Positions 1 to 8,570 of a stretch of DNA of 64,000 nt are shown in pieces (position 1 is the first letter of the stretch; every line of letters begins with the position of its first letter). The position numbers and the translations under genes are program-made. The DNA comes from Amycolatopsis methanolica 239 (GTDB lineage Bacteria > Actinomycetota > Actinomycetes > Mycobacteriales > Pseudonocardiaceae): the NCBI RefSeq assembly GCF_000739085.1, contig NZ_CP009110.1:3844001-3908000 (forward strand). Direction: 5' to 3'. The notes under the pieces are model-generated. The model was not told the origin of the DNA and searched no databases. It saw only the letters and a list, made by a program, of their open reading frames with translations.

Positions 1-344
1 GGCCGCCGCCCGGGCGACCCGCCGGCGCCGGGCGTGACCCCGCCGCCGAACGCGGGCCCGTTGATCTCCGCGCTGGCACACGACGGGCGGCGCACGGCCC
101 CCGAGCTGGCTTCGCTGACCGGCCGCAACCCGGCGACCGTGCGGCGGCAGCTGGCCCGGCTGCTCGCCTCGGGGCTGCTGTCGTTCCGTGCGAGGTCGCC
201 CAGTCGGTGTCGCGCTGGCCGATCAGCAGCACCTGGCTGGCCAGCGTCGCCCCGGCCGACCAGCAGCGCACCGTGCGGATGGGCTGGCTGCTCACCCCGG
301 ACGGGCGCGCGACCGGCGAGGTCGTGCCGCCGGTGACGTGGTGA
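1..344 (+). pseudogene. Lrp/AsnC-family regulator remnant, cut by the window start
   Basis: The reading frame enters from before base 1. It shows an AsnC-type helix-turn-helix (APELASLTGRNPATVRRQL) followed by the usual 'LLASGLLSFR'. Near base 189 the frame shifts, and the family-typical continuation (CEVAQSVSRWPISSTW) is read in another frame to the TGA at 342-344. In that second frame ADQQRT runs directly into MGWLLTPDG. Intact relatives have several tens of residues of sensing domain between these points, so an internal deletion is inferred in addition to the frameshift. Members of this family are DNA-binding regulators of amino-acid or xenobiotic metabolism. No target can be proposed. The product is very probably inactive. 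Confidence 0.6.
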
Positions 345-347
345 TCG

Positions 348-692
348 CTAGCGCGGCAACGGCTGCGCGGCGATCAGCTCCTCCGGCGCGGACAGCCGCC
401 ACGCCTCGTAGACCAGTTCGGCCAGCTCGTCGGCGTCGATGCCGGCCAGGTGCACCACCACCCAGCCGAACCCGCCCGCGGTGAACTGCTCCTCGAACAC
501 CTCCGGCCGCTCCGCGACCAGCGCCTGCTGCTCGATCAGCGTCTGCTTCAGCCCCACGGTCTCCGTGCGCGGCCAGTAGTAGCCGAACCGCTTGCCGCGC
601 ACGCTGAAGGACGTGTACTCGCTGCCCTTGCCGCGCTCGACCTCCGCCAGCGCGTCCACCATGTCGTGGAACTCCGCACTGCGCACGCTCAT
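348..692 (-). CDS. MmcQ/YjbR-family protein
   Basis: A 114-residue protein of the small cytosolic YjbR/MmcQ family, which has a CyaY-like (frataxin-like) fold and possible DNA-binding ability. The supporting signs are the central 'KRFGYYWPRTETVGLKQTL' stretch, the 'GWVVVHLAGID' strand and the closing 'YEAWRLSAPEEL' helix, at about the usual length of 110-120 residues. The ATG at 692 (MSVRSAEF) is preferred to the upstream in-frame ATG at 728, because similarity begins just after it and the 12 extra residues are arginine-rich. Its stop lies only a few bases from the end of the broken AsnC gene, so the two genes converge. The cellular role of the family is unknown. The family call is firm, but a function is not offered. 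Confidence 0.82.
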   Translation of the reverse strand: MSVRSAEFHDMVDALAEVERGKGSEYTSFSVRGKRFGYYWPRTETVGLKQTLIEQQALVAERPEVFEEQFTAGGFGWVVVHLAGIDADELAELVYEAWRLSAPEELIAAQPLPR

Positions 693-740
693 CGCATACC
701 CCCGTCGTCCGGACACCAGCCTAGACAAACCGGGCAGGGG

Positions 741-1622
741 TCAGGAATCGGTCCAGGGCCGCAGTTTCTCCGGGTTGCGCACCGCCCAGATGCGGCTCAC
801 ACGGTCGCCGTCGACCTCGAACGCCAGCACCGCCTCGGTGCGGTCGGCGTGCCGGACCACCAGGCCGGGCTGGCCGTTGACCGGGTGTTCCAGCAGGCCG
901 AGGGCGGGGGCCCGCTCGACGAGCGCGGCCAGGTAGCGCGCGATCTCCGCCGCGCCTTCGATCGGGTGCGGCGCGGCGCTGACGAGACCGCCGCCGTCGG
1001 CGACCACCGTCGCACCGGGGTCGAGCAGCCCGACCAGGGCCCGGATGTCCCGGTTTTCCCACGCCCGCTTGAAGTTCCGGACGACCTCCGCGCGCTGCTC
1101 GGCGGAGGTGGCGGGCACCCGCGCGTCGCGGACGCGGCGCCGCGCCGACGTGGCCGGCTGACGGCACGCCGCGGGTGTGCGGCCGACGATCTCGGCGACC
1201 TCGGCGAACGGGTAGCCGAACACGTCGTGCAGCACGAACGCTACCCGCTCGGCCGGGGTCATCGCGTCGAGCACCACGAGGAAGGCCATGCTCACCGATT
1301 CGTCGAGCGTGACGCGCTCGGCCGGGTCGGCGGCGGACCCGCGGTCGGGCAGCGGCTCCGGGATCCACTCGCCGACGTACCGCTCGCGGCGGGCGCGGGC
1401 CGAGCCGAGCAGGTCGAGGCAGATCCGGCTGGCCACCGTCGTCAGCCACGCGCCCGGGGAGGCGATCGCCTCCTGCTGTGCGCGGGACAGCGAGTACCAC
1501 CGGGCGTAGGTCTCCTGCACGACGTCCTCGGCGTCGGCCAGGGTGCCGAGCAGCCGGTAGGCGAGGTTGATCAGCTGGCGCCGCTCGCTGAAGACGGCGC
1601 TCAGGCCCGGATCGGTGGTCAT
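741..1622 (-). CDS. sigJ: ECF sigma factor, SigJ/ECF41 type with SnoaL-like C-terminal domain
   Basis: A 293-residue RNA polymerase sigma factor. Region 2 lies at about residues 15-80 (RQLINLAYRLLGTLADAEDVVQETY) and region 4 at about 110-160 (MTPAERVAFVLHDVFGYPFAEVAEIVGRT). A SnoaL/NTF2-like extension follows from about 175 to the end (NFKRAWENRDIRALVGLLDPGA). In ECF41 proteins this tail replaces an anti-sigma factor and tunes activity in cis. In region 4 the family's usual 'CRQLASRAR' reads 'CRQPATSAR', placing a proline in the recognition helix, which is odd. The ATG at 1622 starts at MTTDPGL; upstream in-frame codons do not resemble the family. A TGTCACA word at 1691-1697 on this strand matches the -35 element known for ECF41 promoters, but no matching -10 was found. 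It is divergent from a broken GlxA regulator. Confidence 0.86.
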   Translation of the reverse strand: MTTDPGLSAVFSERRQLINLAYRLLGTLADAEDVVQETYARWYSLSRAQQEAIASPGAWLTTVASRICLDLLGSARARRERYVGEWIPEPLPDRGSAADPAERVTLDESVSMAFLVVLDAMTPAERVAFVLHDVFGYPFAEVAEIVGRTPAACRQPATSARRRVRDARVPATSAEQRAEVVRNFKRAWENRDIRALVGLLDPGATVVADGGGLVSAAPHPIEGAAEIARYLAALVERAPALGLLEHPVNGQPGLVVRHADRTEAVLAFEVDGDRVSRIWAVRNPEKLRPWTDS

Positions 1623-1716
1623 GGCGGCTCCCTCGGTGATGTGCCCCCTGTTCGACGAGACAGCGCCCTCGATTGTGAGGCGTGTCCGGATGTGACAGAA
1701 CACCGTCATTGCCGCC

Positions 1717-2599
1717 ATGGCCGGCCGCCGGTCACGACCTCCTCGACGTCACCGGCCGGACGGCGGCGTCGTGGCCACGTCGGCGGGGGTGCGGCTGGTG
1801 ACGGATCTGGCGTTCGCCGACGTGGACGGCTCGCTGGACATGCTCCTGGTGCCCGGCGCGGTCGACCTGCACCCGGGCGGGCCGGTCGCGCGGATCGACC
1901 AGGAGGTGGTGGCCTGGGTGAAGGCGACCGCGCCGCAGGCCCGCCGGGTCGCCTCGGTGTGTGTGGGAGCGCACGTGGTGGCCGCGGCCGGGCTGCTGGA
2001 CGGCAAGACCGCCACCACCCACTGGTCGACCGCCGCGCAGCTGGCCGCCGATCACCCGGCGGTGCGGGTGGACCCCGACCCGATCTTCGTGCGCAGCGGG
2101 AACGTGTGGACCGGCGCCGGGATCAGCGCCTGCATGGACCTCGCGCTGGCGCTGGTGGCCGAGGACCTGGGCGAGGAGGTCGCCCTGGACGTGGCGCGCC
2201 AGCTGGTCATGTACCTCAAGCGCCAGGGCGGGCAGAGCCAGTTCTCGGTCCCGCTGAGCTCGCCACCGGCCACCCGCCGCGACATCGACGAGCTGCGGAT
2301 GTTCATCGCCGACCACCTCGACGGCGACCTGTCCACAGCGGCGCTCGCCGCCCGGATGTGCCTGAGCGAGCGGCACTTCGCCCGGGTCTTCCAGCAGGAG
2401 ACCGGCCATCCGCCTGCCGCCTACGTCGAGGCCGCGCGGGTGGAGGCCGCGCGCCGTCTGCTGGAGGGCACCGACGAGCCGCTGGACCGGATCGCCGGCG
2501 TGCGGGCTCGGCTCCGCGGAGACCCTGCACCGGGCGATGCGCAAGCAGGTCGGCACCACGCCCGCGGCCTACCGCCGCCGGTTCCGCACCACTGTCTGA
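1717..2599 (+). pseudogene. GlxA-like regulator (DJ-1/PfpI plus AraC), two lesions
   Basis: The frame encodes most of a DJ-1/PfpI-like domain (SVCVGAHVVAAAGLLDGKTATTHW) joined to an AraC-type DNA-binding domain (LSERHFARVFQQETG), as in GlxA-family activators. There are two breaks. At the start, the family motif 'HDLLDVTG' is in another frame and is fused straight to 'PDGGVVATSAG', so roughly 20-30 residues are missing. Near base 2497 the frame changes again, and the AraC tail (ACGLGSAETLHRAMRKQVG) runs to the TGA at 2597-2599. The second lesion fits loss of one C and one G from a CCCGGG run. Beyond 2599 the first frame stays open into the next gene, giving a false fusion. The likely original target, the downstream hydrolase, follows by position only. 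Confidence 0.7.
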
Positions 2600-2665
2600 C
2601 CCTTTCGTTCCGGGCGTGGCAATCCCGCCGCGCCTGCCGTTCCCCTGCCCAGAAGGAGTTCCGTC

Positions 2666-3267
2666 ATGCCCGTTTCCCCGACCCTGCGGGAGGTTTCGGC
2701 CTCGGCGCCGAGCTGCCCCGGCTCGCCGACGCCACCATCGTGCTGATCGACTTCCAGAACACCTACCGCAGCGGGGTGCTGGCCCTCGAGGGCGCCGAGC
2801 CCGCCCTCTCCGCGGGAGCCCGCCTGCTCGCCGCGGCTCGCGCGGCCGGCGCACCGGTGGTGCACGTGGTCAACGACGGCGGGCCGGGCAGCCCGTACGA
2901 CATCCGGGCCGACATCGGCGCGATCAGCCCCGAGGTGTCCCCGGCCGAGGGTGAGCCCGTGGTGGTCAAGCGGTTCCCGGACGCCTTCCACGAGACCGGG
3001 CTGGAGAAGGTGCTGCGCGAGCTGGGTTCCGGCACGGACCTGGTGCTGGCCGGTTTCATGACCCACATGTGCGTCACGTCCACCGCCCGGGGCGTGTTCA
3101 ACCGCGGCTACCGCCCGACGGTCGTCGCCGAGCCCACCGCCACGCGGAACCTGCCCGCCCCGGACGGCACTGCGGTGGCGGCGGCCACGCTGCGGACCGC
3201 GGCCCTGACCACAATCGGCGACCTGTTCGGCACGATCGCCCCTACGGTGGAGGACCTGATCAGCTGA
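2666..3267 (+). pseudogene. isochorismatase-family cysteine hydrolase with an early frameshift
   Basis: The gene starts at an ATG behind AGAAGGAG (2651-2658). The first ten codons read MPVSPTLREV, then one base is missing near 2692 (a T-run, 'gaggtttcgg'), and the rest of the protein follows in another frame. That rest is a typical isochorismatase-fold hydrolase of about 200 residues. The triad is visible as Asp in LIDFQNTY, Lys in VVKRFPDAF and Cys in FMTHMCVTSTARG. Enzymes of this fold cleave amides or vinyl ethers; the substrate cannot be inferred here. It sits just behind a GlxA-type regulator, a common pairing in which the regulator controls the hydrolase. A sequencing error in the T-run would restore the gene. 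A GTG at 2740 could give a shortened product lacking the first strand. Confidence 0.72.
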
Positions 3268-3289
3268 ACACTCCGGCGAGGGCTGCGCT

Positions 3290-5209
3290 TCACAACCGCA
3301 GCCCGCGCCGCGGGTCCGGTGTGGCGTCCAGCCGGCGCGCGCGTTCCGCCGCGAATGCCCGCCCCAGGCTCAGCCGCTCCGCGGGCGACACCGTGCGGCG
3401 CAGCTCGTTCAGCAGACCGCGCTCCTCCGCGCGGATGTGGTCCTCCACCACGGTTTCCAGGCGCAGCAACGCCTTCTCCGAAGCGCACTCCGCCAGCGCG
3501 AGCACGTCGGCGGCGATGTCCGTCCCGGGCGCGGCCGGGCGCAGGACCCGCGAAGTCGCCGTGGCGTGGGCAGTCAGCAGCGACACCAGCTCACCCGCCA
3601 GCGCGGCCCGGTCGGCCTCGTCGTTGCGCAGCTCGCGGAACAGCTCCTCCATCCGCCGGTGGTCGGCCTGCACCAGCTCGGTCACGTCGGTGCCCGCGGT
3701 CGCCGCCGGGGACGGGCGGGTCCATCCGAACGTCAGCTCCACCGCCTGGCGCCAGTGCGCGTACTCCCGCTCGCGGCGGGCCGGGTCCATCTCCGGCAGC
3801 CACTGGCCGGCGCGGTGCCAGTTGCGCCGCAGCCCCTCCAGGTCCGGCCAATACCCGACCGACAGCCCCGCCGCGTAGGCCGCGCCCAGCGACACCGTCT
3901 CGGCCACCATCGGACGCACCACCGGCACGTCCAGGACGTCCGCGACGAACTGCATCAGCAGGTTGTCCGCGGTCATCCCGCCGTCGACACGCAGCGTGGA
4001 CAACGCGATCCCGGAGTCGGCGTTCATCGCCTCGACCACCTCGCGCGTCTGCCAGCCGGTAGCCTCCAGCACCGCCCGCGCCAGGTGCCCCTTGGTGATG
4101 TAGGAGGTGAGCCCGGCGATCACGCCACGCGCCTCGCTGTGCCAGTGCGGCGCGAACAACCCGGAGAACGCCGGCACGATGTAGCAGCCGCCGTTGTCCT
4201 CGACCGTGCGGGCCAGCGTCTCGATCTCCGGCGCGCTGCCGATCAGGCCGAGCCCGTCGCGGAACCACTGGACCAGCGACCCGGTGACGGCGATCGAGCC
4301 TTCCAGCGCGTACACCGCGGGCTCCTCGCCGATGCGGAACCCGACCGTGGTGAGCATGCCGTGCGTGGACAGCACCGGTGTCGTCCCGGTGTTGAGGAGG
4401 AGGAAACTGCCGGTGCCGTAGGTGCACTTCGCCTCGCCCGGCGCGAAGCAGGTCTGCCCGAACAACGCGGCCTGCTGGTCGCCGAGCGCCGCGGCGATCC
4501 GGATCCCCGGCACCACCCGCGACGTCGTGCCGTACACCTCGGTGGACGAGCGGATCTCCGGCAGCATCGCGCGCGGCACGTCGAAGAACTCCAGCAGCTC
4601 GTCGTCCCAGGACAGCGTGCGCAGGTTCATCAGCATCGTGCGCGAGGCGTTGGTGACGTCGGTGACGTGCACCCCGCCGTCCGGGCCGCCGGTGAGGTTC
4701 CAGATCAGCCAGCTCTCGATCGTGCCGAACAGCACGTCGCCGCGCTCGGCCCGCTCACGCAGCCCCGGCATGTGCTCCAGCTGCCAGCGGATGCGCGGCG
4801 CCGAGAAGTACGTCGCCAGCGGCAGCCCGCACAGCCGCCGGACGCGGTCCGCGCCCGGCTCGCGCGCCAGCGCCTCGACCATGGCGTCGGTGCGGGTGTC
4901 CTGCCACACGATCGCCCGCCCGACGGGCACGCCGGTGTGCCGGTCCCACAGCACGGTCGTCTCGCGCTGGTTGGCGATGCCGAGCGCGGCGACCTGCTCC
5001 GCGCCGATGCCCGCGTCGGCCAGCGCCTGCGGCACGATCCGGCCGAGGTTGCGCCAGATCTCGGTCGCGTCGTGCTCGACCCAGCCCGGGCGCGGGAAGT
5101 GCTGCTGGTGCTCGCGCTGCGCCACGGACACCAGCCGTCCGCGGGCGTCGAACAGGATGCACCGGGTCGACGTGGTGCCCTGGTCGACCGCCATCACGTA
5201 GTGCTGCAC
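3290..5209 (-). CDS. glpK: glycerol kinase fused to a hemerythrin-like (HHE) C-terminal domain
   Basis: A 639-residue cytosolic protein. Residues 1-502 are a complete FGGY glycerol kinase that phosphorylates glycerol to sn-glycerol-3-phosphate. Visible motifs are [10 protein letters not shown] at the N-terminus, [10 protein letters not shown], the glycerol-site [29 protein letters not shown] and [10 protein letters not shown]. Normal kinases end there, as does the second copy at 6976-8487. Here about 130 residues follow (about 510-630) that align by eye with hemerythrin-type four-helix domains: [20 protein letters not shown] and [12 protein letters not shown]. Some iron ligands are missing: HxxxE in helix 2 has become HATAT, and the histidine expected in helix 3 is absent. 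The GTG start follows gylR by 15 bases with a very strong Shine-Dalgarno. The tail may be regulatory, sensing oxygen or metal or only structural; this is inference. Confidence 0.9.
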   Translation of the reverse strand: MQHYVMAVDQGTTSTRCILFDARGRLVSVAQREHQQHFPRPGWVEHDATEIWRNLGRIVPQALADAGIGAEQVAALGIANQRETTVLWDRHTGVPVGRAIVWQDTRTDAMVEALAREPGADRVRRLCGLPLATYFSAPRIRWQLEHMPGLRERAERGDVLFGTIESWLIWNLTGGPDGGVHVTDVTNASRTMLMNLRTLSWDDELLEFFDVPRAMLPEIRSSTEVYGTTSRVVPGIRIAAALGDQQAALFGQTCFAPGEAKCTYGTGSFLLLNTGTTPVLSTHGMLTTVGFRIGEEPAVYALEGSIAVTGSLVQWFRDGLGLIGSAPEIETLARTVEDNGGCYIVPAFSGLFAPHWHSEARGVIAGLTSYITKGHLARAVLEATGWQTREVVEAMNADSGIALSTLRVDGGMTADNLLMQFVADVLDVPVVRPMVAETVSLGAAYAAGLSVGYWPDLEGLRRNWHRAGQWLPEMDPARREREYAHWRQAVELTFGWTRPSPAATAGTDVTELVQADHRRMEELFRELRNDEADRAALAGELVSLLTAHATATSRVLRPAAPGTDIAADVLALAECASEKALLRLETVVEDHIRAEERGLLNELRRTVSPAERLSLGRAFAAERARRLDATPDPRRGLRL

Positions 5210-5210
5210 C

Positions 5211-5222
5211 GGATCACCTCCT
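5211..5222 (-). promoter_or_regulatory. full-length Shine-Dalgarno of the glpK-HHE gene
   Basis: On the minus strand these bases read AGGAGGTGATCC, complementary to the conserved 3' end of 16S rRNA over 12 bases. The AGGAGG core lies seven bases before the GTG at 5209, which is ideal spacing. Most ribosome sites in the window match only 4-6 bases, so this one supports the GTG start and suggests strong translation directly behind gylR. Confidence 0.75.
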
Positions 5223-5224
5223 CC

Positions 5225-5986
5225 TCACCGGGACGCGACGACGTCGCGGGAGACCGCCCTGGCCGCGTCGCGGACCTGCTCCAGCAGCCGCGATTTCGGG
5301 TGCCCGCTGGGCTCGCAGATCCGGTCCTCGGCGCCGGAGACGCCGATCGCGCCGACCACGATGCCACCGTGCCCGCGGATGGGCGCGGCGATCCCGGCCT
5401 CGCCGGGCACCATCTCGCCGCGCTCGGCCGCCCAGCCGGCCCGGCGGACCTCGGCCAGCGCGCGGGTGACCGCGGCGGGCGGCAGGGTCCGGCGGGTGTA
5501 GGCCTCCGGCCCGGCCGCGCGCCAGGACGCCAGCAGCGCGGCGTCGTAGGCGAGCAGCACCTTGCCCAGCGCGGTGGCGTGCAGCGGCAGCATCGCGCCG
5601 ACGTCCAGGGTCTGCGGGCTGTCGTCCGGGCGGAACACGTGGTGCACCACCAGCACCCGGCCCTCCAGCGGCGCGCCGATGCGCACCGCCTCGCCGCTGC
5701 GGGCGGCCAGCGCGTCGGCCCAGTTGATCGCGCGGGAGCGCAGCTCGTTCACGTCGAGGTAGCTGCTGCCCAGGTGCAGCAGGGCGGCGCCGAGCTGGTA
5801 CTTGCCGGTGTCGCGGTCCTGCTCGACGAACCCGACGCCGGCGAGCGTGCGCAGGATGCCGTGCGCGGTGCCCTTGGCCAGCTCCAGCGACTCGGCGATC
5901 TCCACGACGCCGAGGCGCCCGGAACCGCGCGCCAGCAACCGGAGGATCGCGGCGGCGCGCTCGATGGACTGGATGGGACCCGGCAC
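5225..5986 (-). CDS. gylR: IclR-family regulator of glycerol utilisation (GylR-like)
   Basis: A 253-residue IclR-family transcription factor. An N-terminal winged helix-turn-helix spans about residues 5-70 (IQSIERAAAILRLLAR, LELAKGTAHGILRTLAGVGFV). A GAF-like effector domain follows from about 85 to 250 (LHATALGKVLLAY, APIRGHGGIVVGAIGVSG). In Streptomyces the gyl operon for glycerol is repressed by GylR of this family. Here the gene is divergent from glpF-glpK-glpD and directly upstream of the glpK-HHE gene on the same strand, so a glycerol role is inferred with good support. The GTG at 5986 is chosen because similarity begins at PGPIQSIERA; the longer open frame runs into arginine-rich sequence and covers the palindromic operator. 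Confidence 0.86.
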   Translation of the reverse strand: MPGPIQSIERAAAILRLLARGSGRLGVVEIAESLELAKGTAHGILRTLAGVGFVEQDRDTGKYQLGAALLHLGSSYLDVNELRSRAINWADALAARSGEAVRIGAPLEGRVLVVHHVFRPDDSPQTLDVGAMLPLHATALGKVLLAYDAALLASWRAAGPEAYTRRTLPPAAVTRALAEVRRAGWAAERGEMVPGEAGIAAPIRGHGGIVVGAIGVSGAEDRICEPSGHPKSRLLEQVRDAARAVSRDVVASR

Positions 5987-6013
5987 AGCGGGGACCCTAA
6001 CCCGACCGCCGCG

Positions 6014-6060
6014 GGTTCGACAATGTCGAACCGCACTTCCGAGTGTTCGACAATGCCGAC
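6014..6060. promoter_or_regulatory. palindromic operator pair between gylR and glpF
   Basis: Bases 6014-6032 form a perfect 19-base palindrome, GGTTCGACA-A-TGTCGAACC. A second, imperfect copy (GTTCGACAATGCCGAC) lies at 6045-6060, a spacing of 31 bases or about three helical turns. IclR-family regulators bind such sites as dimers of dimers. The position between the two divergent glycerol transcription units makes this the natural GylR operator, controlling both directions. Confidence 0.7.
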
Positions 6061-6141
6061 CACCGCGCGTTGCCGCGGTCTCACCGCCGGTCATAGCTTC
6101 GGCGTCACCAATGGGGGAACCGGTCCTTTGTGGAGGAAGCA

Positions 6142-6957
6142 ATGACGCGAAGCCTCAAGGCCCACGGACTCGCCGGCGAACTCGCCGCCGAGTTCGTGGG
6201 GACGATGATCCTCATCCTGTTCGGGTGCGGGGTGGTGGCCCAGGTGTCGGCCGCCGGCATCGGGGACCACGACAGCATCGCCTGGGCCTGGGGCATCGGC
6301 GTCACGCTGGGTGTCTACGTCGCGTCGCGGATCAGCGGCGCCCACCTCAACCCGGCGATCACCGTCGCGCTCGCGGTGTTCCAGGGCTTCTCCTGGCGCA
6401 AGGTGGCGCCCTACGCGCTGGCCCAGACGGCGGGCGCGTTCGTCGCCGCGCTGCTGGTGCGCTGGAACTACACCGAGGTCCTGAACGCCGTCGACCCGGG
6501 ACTGACCATCAAGACCCAGGGCGTGTTCTCGACCCTGCCGGGCAACGGCACGCTGCCGGTGGGCGACTGGGGCGCCTTCCGCGACCAGGTGATCGGCACC
6601 GCGATCCTGGCGCTGGTCATCTTCGCCATCACCGACCTGCGCAACACCGCGCCGGCGGCCAACCTCGGCCCGGTGGTCGTCGGCTTCCTGGTCGTCGCAA
6701 TCGGCATGGCCTGGGGCACCAACGCCGGCTACGCCATCAACCCGGCCCGCGACTTCGGGCCGCGCCTGGCGTCCTGGCTGACCGGCTACGACACCGCGTG
6801 GAGCGACCAGTACGGCAACCCGTACTGGTGGGTCCCGATCCTCGCGCCGATCGTCGGCGCGGTGATCGGCGGCGCGATCTACAAGTACTTCATCAGCCGC
6901 CACCTGCCCCGCACCGAGGACATCGGGCCCGCCAAGGCCCTCGAGCCCACCGCCTGA
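6142..6957 (+). CDS. glpF: glycerol uptake facilitator (MIP/aquaglyceroporin)
   Basis: A 271-residue inner-membrane channel of the MIP family with six hydrophobic segments and both half-helix signatures: GAHLNPAIT near residue 70 and YAINPARDFGPR near residue 200. Aspartate follows the second NPAR, and the D-loop is long, both traits of glycerol-conducting members rather than strict aquaporins. The ATG at 6142 is preferred because GGAGGA at 6131-6136 precedes it at good spacing; an in-frame ATG at 6130 lies before that site. It is the first gene of the plus-strand glycerol operon, 18 bases ahead of glpK and under the palindromic operator. Passive glycerol entry here is trapped by the kinase that follows. 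Confidence 0.93.
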   Translation: MTRSLKAHGLAGELAAEFVGTMILILFGCGVVAQVSAAGIGDHDSIAWAWGIGVTLGVYVASRISGAHLNPAITVALAVFQGFSWRKVAPYALAQTAGAFVAALLVRWNYTEVLNAVDPGLTIKTQGVFSTLPGNGTLPVGDWGAFRDQVIGTAILALVIFAITDLRNTAPAANLGPVVVGFLVVAIGMAWGTNAGYAINPARDFGPRLASWLTGYDTAWSDQYGNPYWWVPILAPIVGAVIGGAIYKYFISRHLPRTEDIGPAKALEPTA

Positions 6958-6975
6958 GTTCACGAAGGAGTGACC

Positions 6976-8487
6976 ATGCCCGATTTCGTCGGTGCCGTCG
7001 ACCAGGGCACCACCAGCACCCGGTTCATGATCTTCGACCACGGGGGCAACGAGATCGCCCGCCACCAGCTGGAGCACGAGCAGATCCTGCCCCGGCCGGG
7101 CTGGGTCGAGCACAACCCCACCGAGATCTGGGAGCGCACCCGCGCGGTGATCGCGAGCGCGCTGACCAAGGCGAACCTGACGGTCGCCGACCTGGCCGCG
7201 CTCGGCATCACCAACCAGCGCGAGACCACCGTGGTGTGGAACCGGCGCACCGGCCGCCCCTACACCAACGCCATCGTCTGGCAGGACACCCGCACCGACC
7301 GGATCGCCTCCGCGCTGGAGCGGGGCGGCCAGGGCGAGGTGATCCGCCGCAAGGCCGGCCTGCCGCCCGCCACGTACTTCTCCGGCGGCAAGCTGCAGTG
7401 GATCCTGGAGAACGTCGACGGGGTCCGGGCCGACGCGGAGAACGGCGACGCGCTGTTCGGCACCACCGACAGCTGGCTGATCTGGAACCTCACCGGCGGG
7501 GTGGACGGCGGCGTGCACGTCACCGACGTCACCAACGCCTCCCGCACCATGCTGATGGACCTGGAGAAGCTGGACTGGGACGACGAGCTGCTGGCGTTCT
7601 TCGGCATCCCGCGCCGGATGCTGCCGGAGATCAAGCCGTCGTCCGGCCACTTCGGCACCACCCGCGCCGACGGGCCGCTCGGCGGCGAGATCGCGATCAC
7701 CGGCGTGCTGGGCGACCAGCAGGCGGCCACCGTCGGCCAGGTGTGCTTCCGGCCCGGCGAGGCCAAGAACACCTACGGCACCGGCAACTTCCTGCTCCTC
7801 AACACCGGCCACGAGCTGGTGCGGTCGAAGCACGGGCTGCTCACCACGCTGTGCTACCAGTTCGGCGACGACAAGCCGGTGTACGCGCTGGAAGGCTCCA
7901 TCGCGGTCACCGGGTCGGCGGTGCAGTGGCTGCGAGACCAGCTCGGGATCATCAGCGGCGCCTCGCAGAGCGAGACGCTGGCCCGGCAGGTCGAGGACAA
8001 CGGCGGGATCTACTTCGTCCCGGCGTTCTCCGGGCTGTTCGCGCCGTACTGGCGTTCCGACGCGCGCGGCGCGATCGTCGGCCTGACCCGCGCCACCACC
8101 AACGCCCACCTGGCGCGCGCCACCCTGGAATCGATCTGCTACCAGACCCGCGACGTCGTGGAGGCCATGCAGAACGACTCCGGCGTCACGCTCGACGTGC
8201 TGCGCGTCGACGGCGGCGTCACCGCGAACGAGCTGTGCATGCAGCTGCAGGCGGACATCCTCGGCGTGCCGGTGTCCCGGCCGGTCGTCGCCGAGACCAC
8301 CGCGCTCGGGGCCGCCTACGCGGCCGGGCTGGCCGCCGGGTTCTGGCGGTCCACCGACGAGCTGGAACAGAACTGGAACGAGGACCGGCGGTGGGAGCCG
8401 TCGTGGAACGACGCCCAGCGCGCCGAGGGGTACGCCGGCTGGCAGAAGGCTGTCGGCCGCACCCTCGACTGGGTCGACGTCGAGTGA
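6976..8487 (+). CDS. glpK: glycerol kinase, standard length
   Basis: A 503-residue FGGY-family kinase converting glycerol and ATP to sn-glycerol-3-phosphate in the cytosol. It carries [61 protein letters not shown] and [10 protein letters not shown], all expected. It ends at DWVDVE with no added domain, unlike the second kinase at 3290-5209. The ATG at 6976 follows AAGGAG by five bases; the in-frame GTG at 6970 overlaps that ribosome site and is unlikely. It lies in the glpF-glpK-glpD order known from actinomycete gyl operons. Two kinases in one divergent locus imply different regulation or different partners. Confidence 0.95.
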   Translation: MPDFVGAVDQGTTSTRFMIFDHGGNEIARHQLEHEQILPRPGWVEHNPTEIWERTRAVIASALTKANLTVADLAALGITNQRETTVVWNRRTGRPYTNAIVWQDTRTDRIASALERGGQGEVIRRKAGLPPATYFSGGKLQWILENVDGVRADAENGDALFGTTDSWLIWNLTGGVDGGVHVTDVTNASRTMLMDLEKLDWDDELLAFFGIPRRMLPEIKPSSGHFGTTRADGPLGGEIAITGVLGDQQAATVGQVCFRPGEAKNTYGTGNFLLLNTGHELVRSKHGLLTTLCYQFGDDKPVYALEGSIAVTGSAVQWLRDQLGIISGASQSETLARQVEDNGGIYFVPAFSGLFAPYWRSDARGAIVGLTRATTNAHLARATLESICYQTRDVVEAMQNDSGVTLDVLRVDGGVTANELCMQLQADILGVPVSRPVVAETTALGAAYAAGLAAGFWRSTDELEQNWNEDRRWEPSWNDAQRAEGYAGWQKAVGRTLDWVDVE

Positions 8488-8492
8488 ACCCC

Positions 8493-8545
8493 GTGCCGGA
8501 GCGGCCTGCGTGGCGACGCCCGGAGGCGGCTCGCCGCTCCGGCAC
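8493..8545 (+). promoter_or_regulatory. long stem-loop between glpK and glpD
   Basis: A perfect 12-bp stem, GTGCCGGAGCGG at 8493-8504 with CCGCTCCGGCAC at 8534-8545, encloses a 29-base loop. It begins five bases after the glpK stop and ends 25 bases before the glpD start. No T-run follows. It may act as a partial terminator or an mRNA-processing and stability element that sets glpD levels relative to glpK. Confidence 0.55.
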
Positions 8546-8570
8546 CAGGCCTGGAAAAGAGGAGAGAGCC

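Noticed and set aside
450-2954. Very long plus-strand open frame (834 codons)
   Set aside because: It is antisense to the YjbR and sigma-factor genes and shows only Arg/Pro/Gly-rich text, the usual shadow of GC-rich codon bias.
1717-3267. True fusion of an AraC regulator with an isochorismatase
   Set aside because: The AraC tail is intact in another frame with its own stop at 2597-2599, and the hydrolase has its own start with a ribosome site at 2651-2658.
5211-5222. Exact match to the 3' end of 16S rRNA as a possible rRNA fragment
   Set aside because: On the minus strand it is an ideally placed Shine-Dalgarno for glpK-HHE, and no further rRNA similarity surrounds it.
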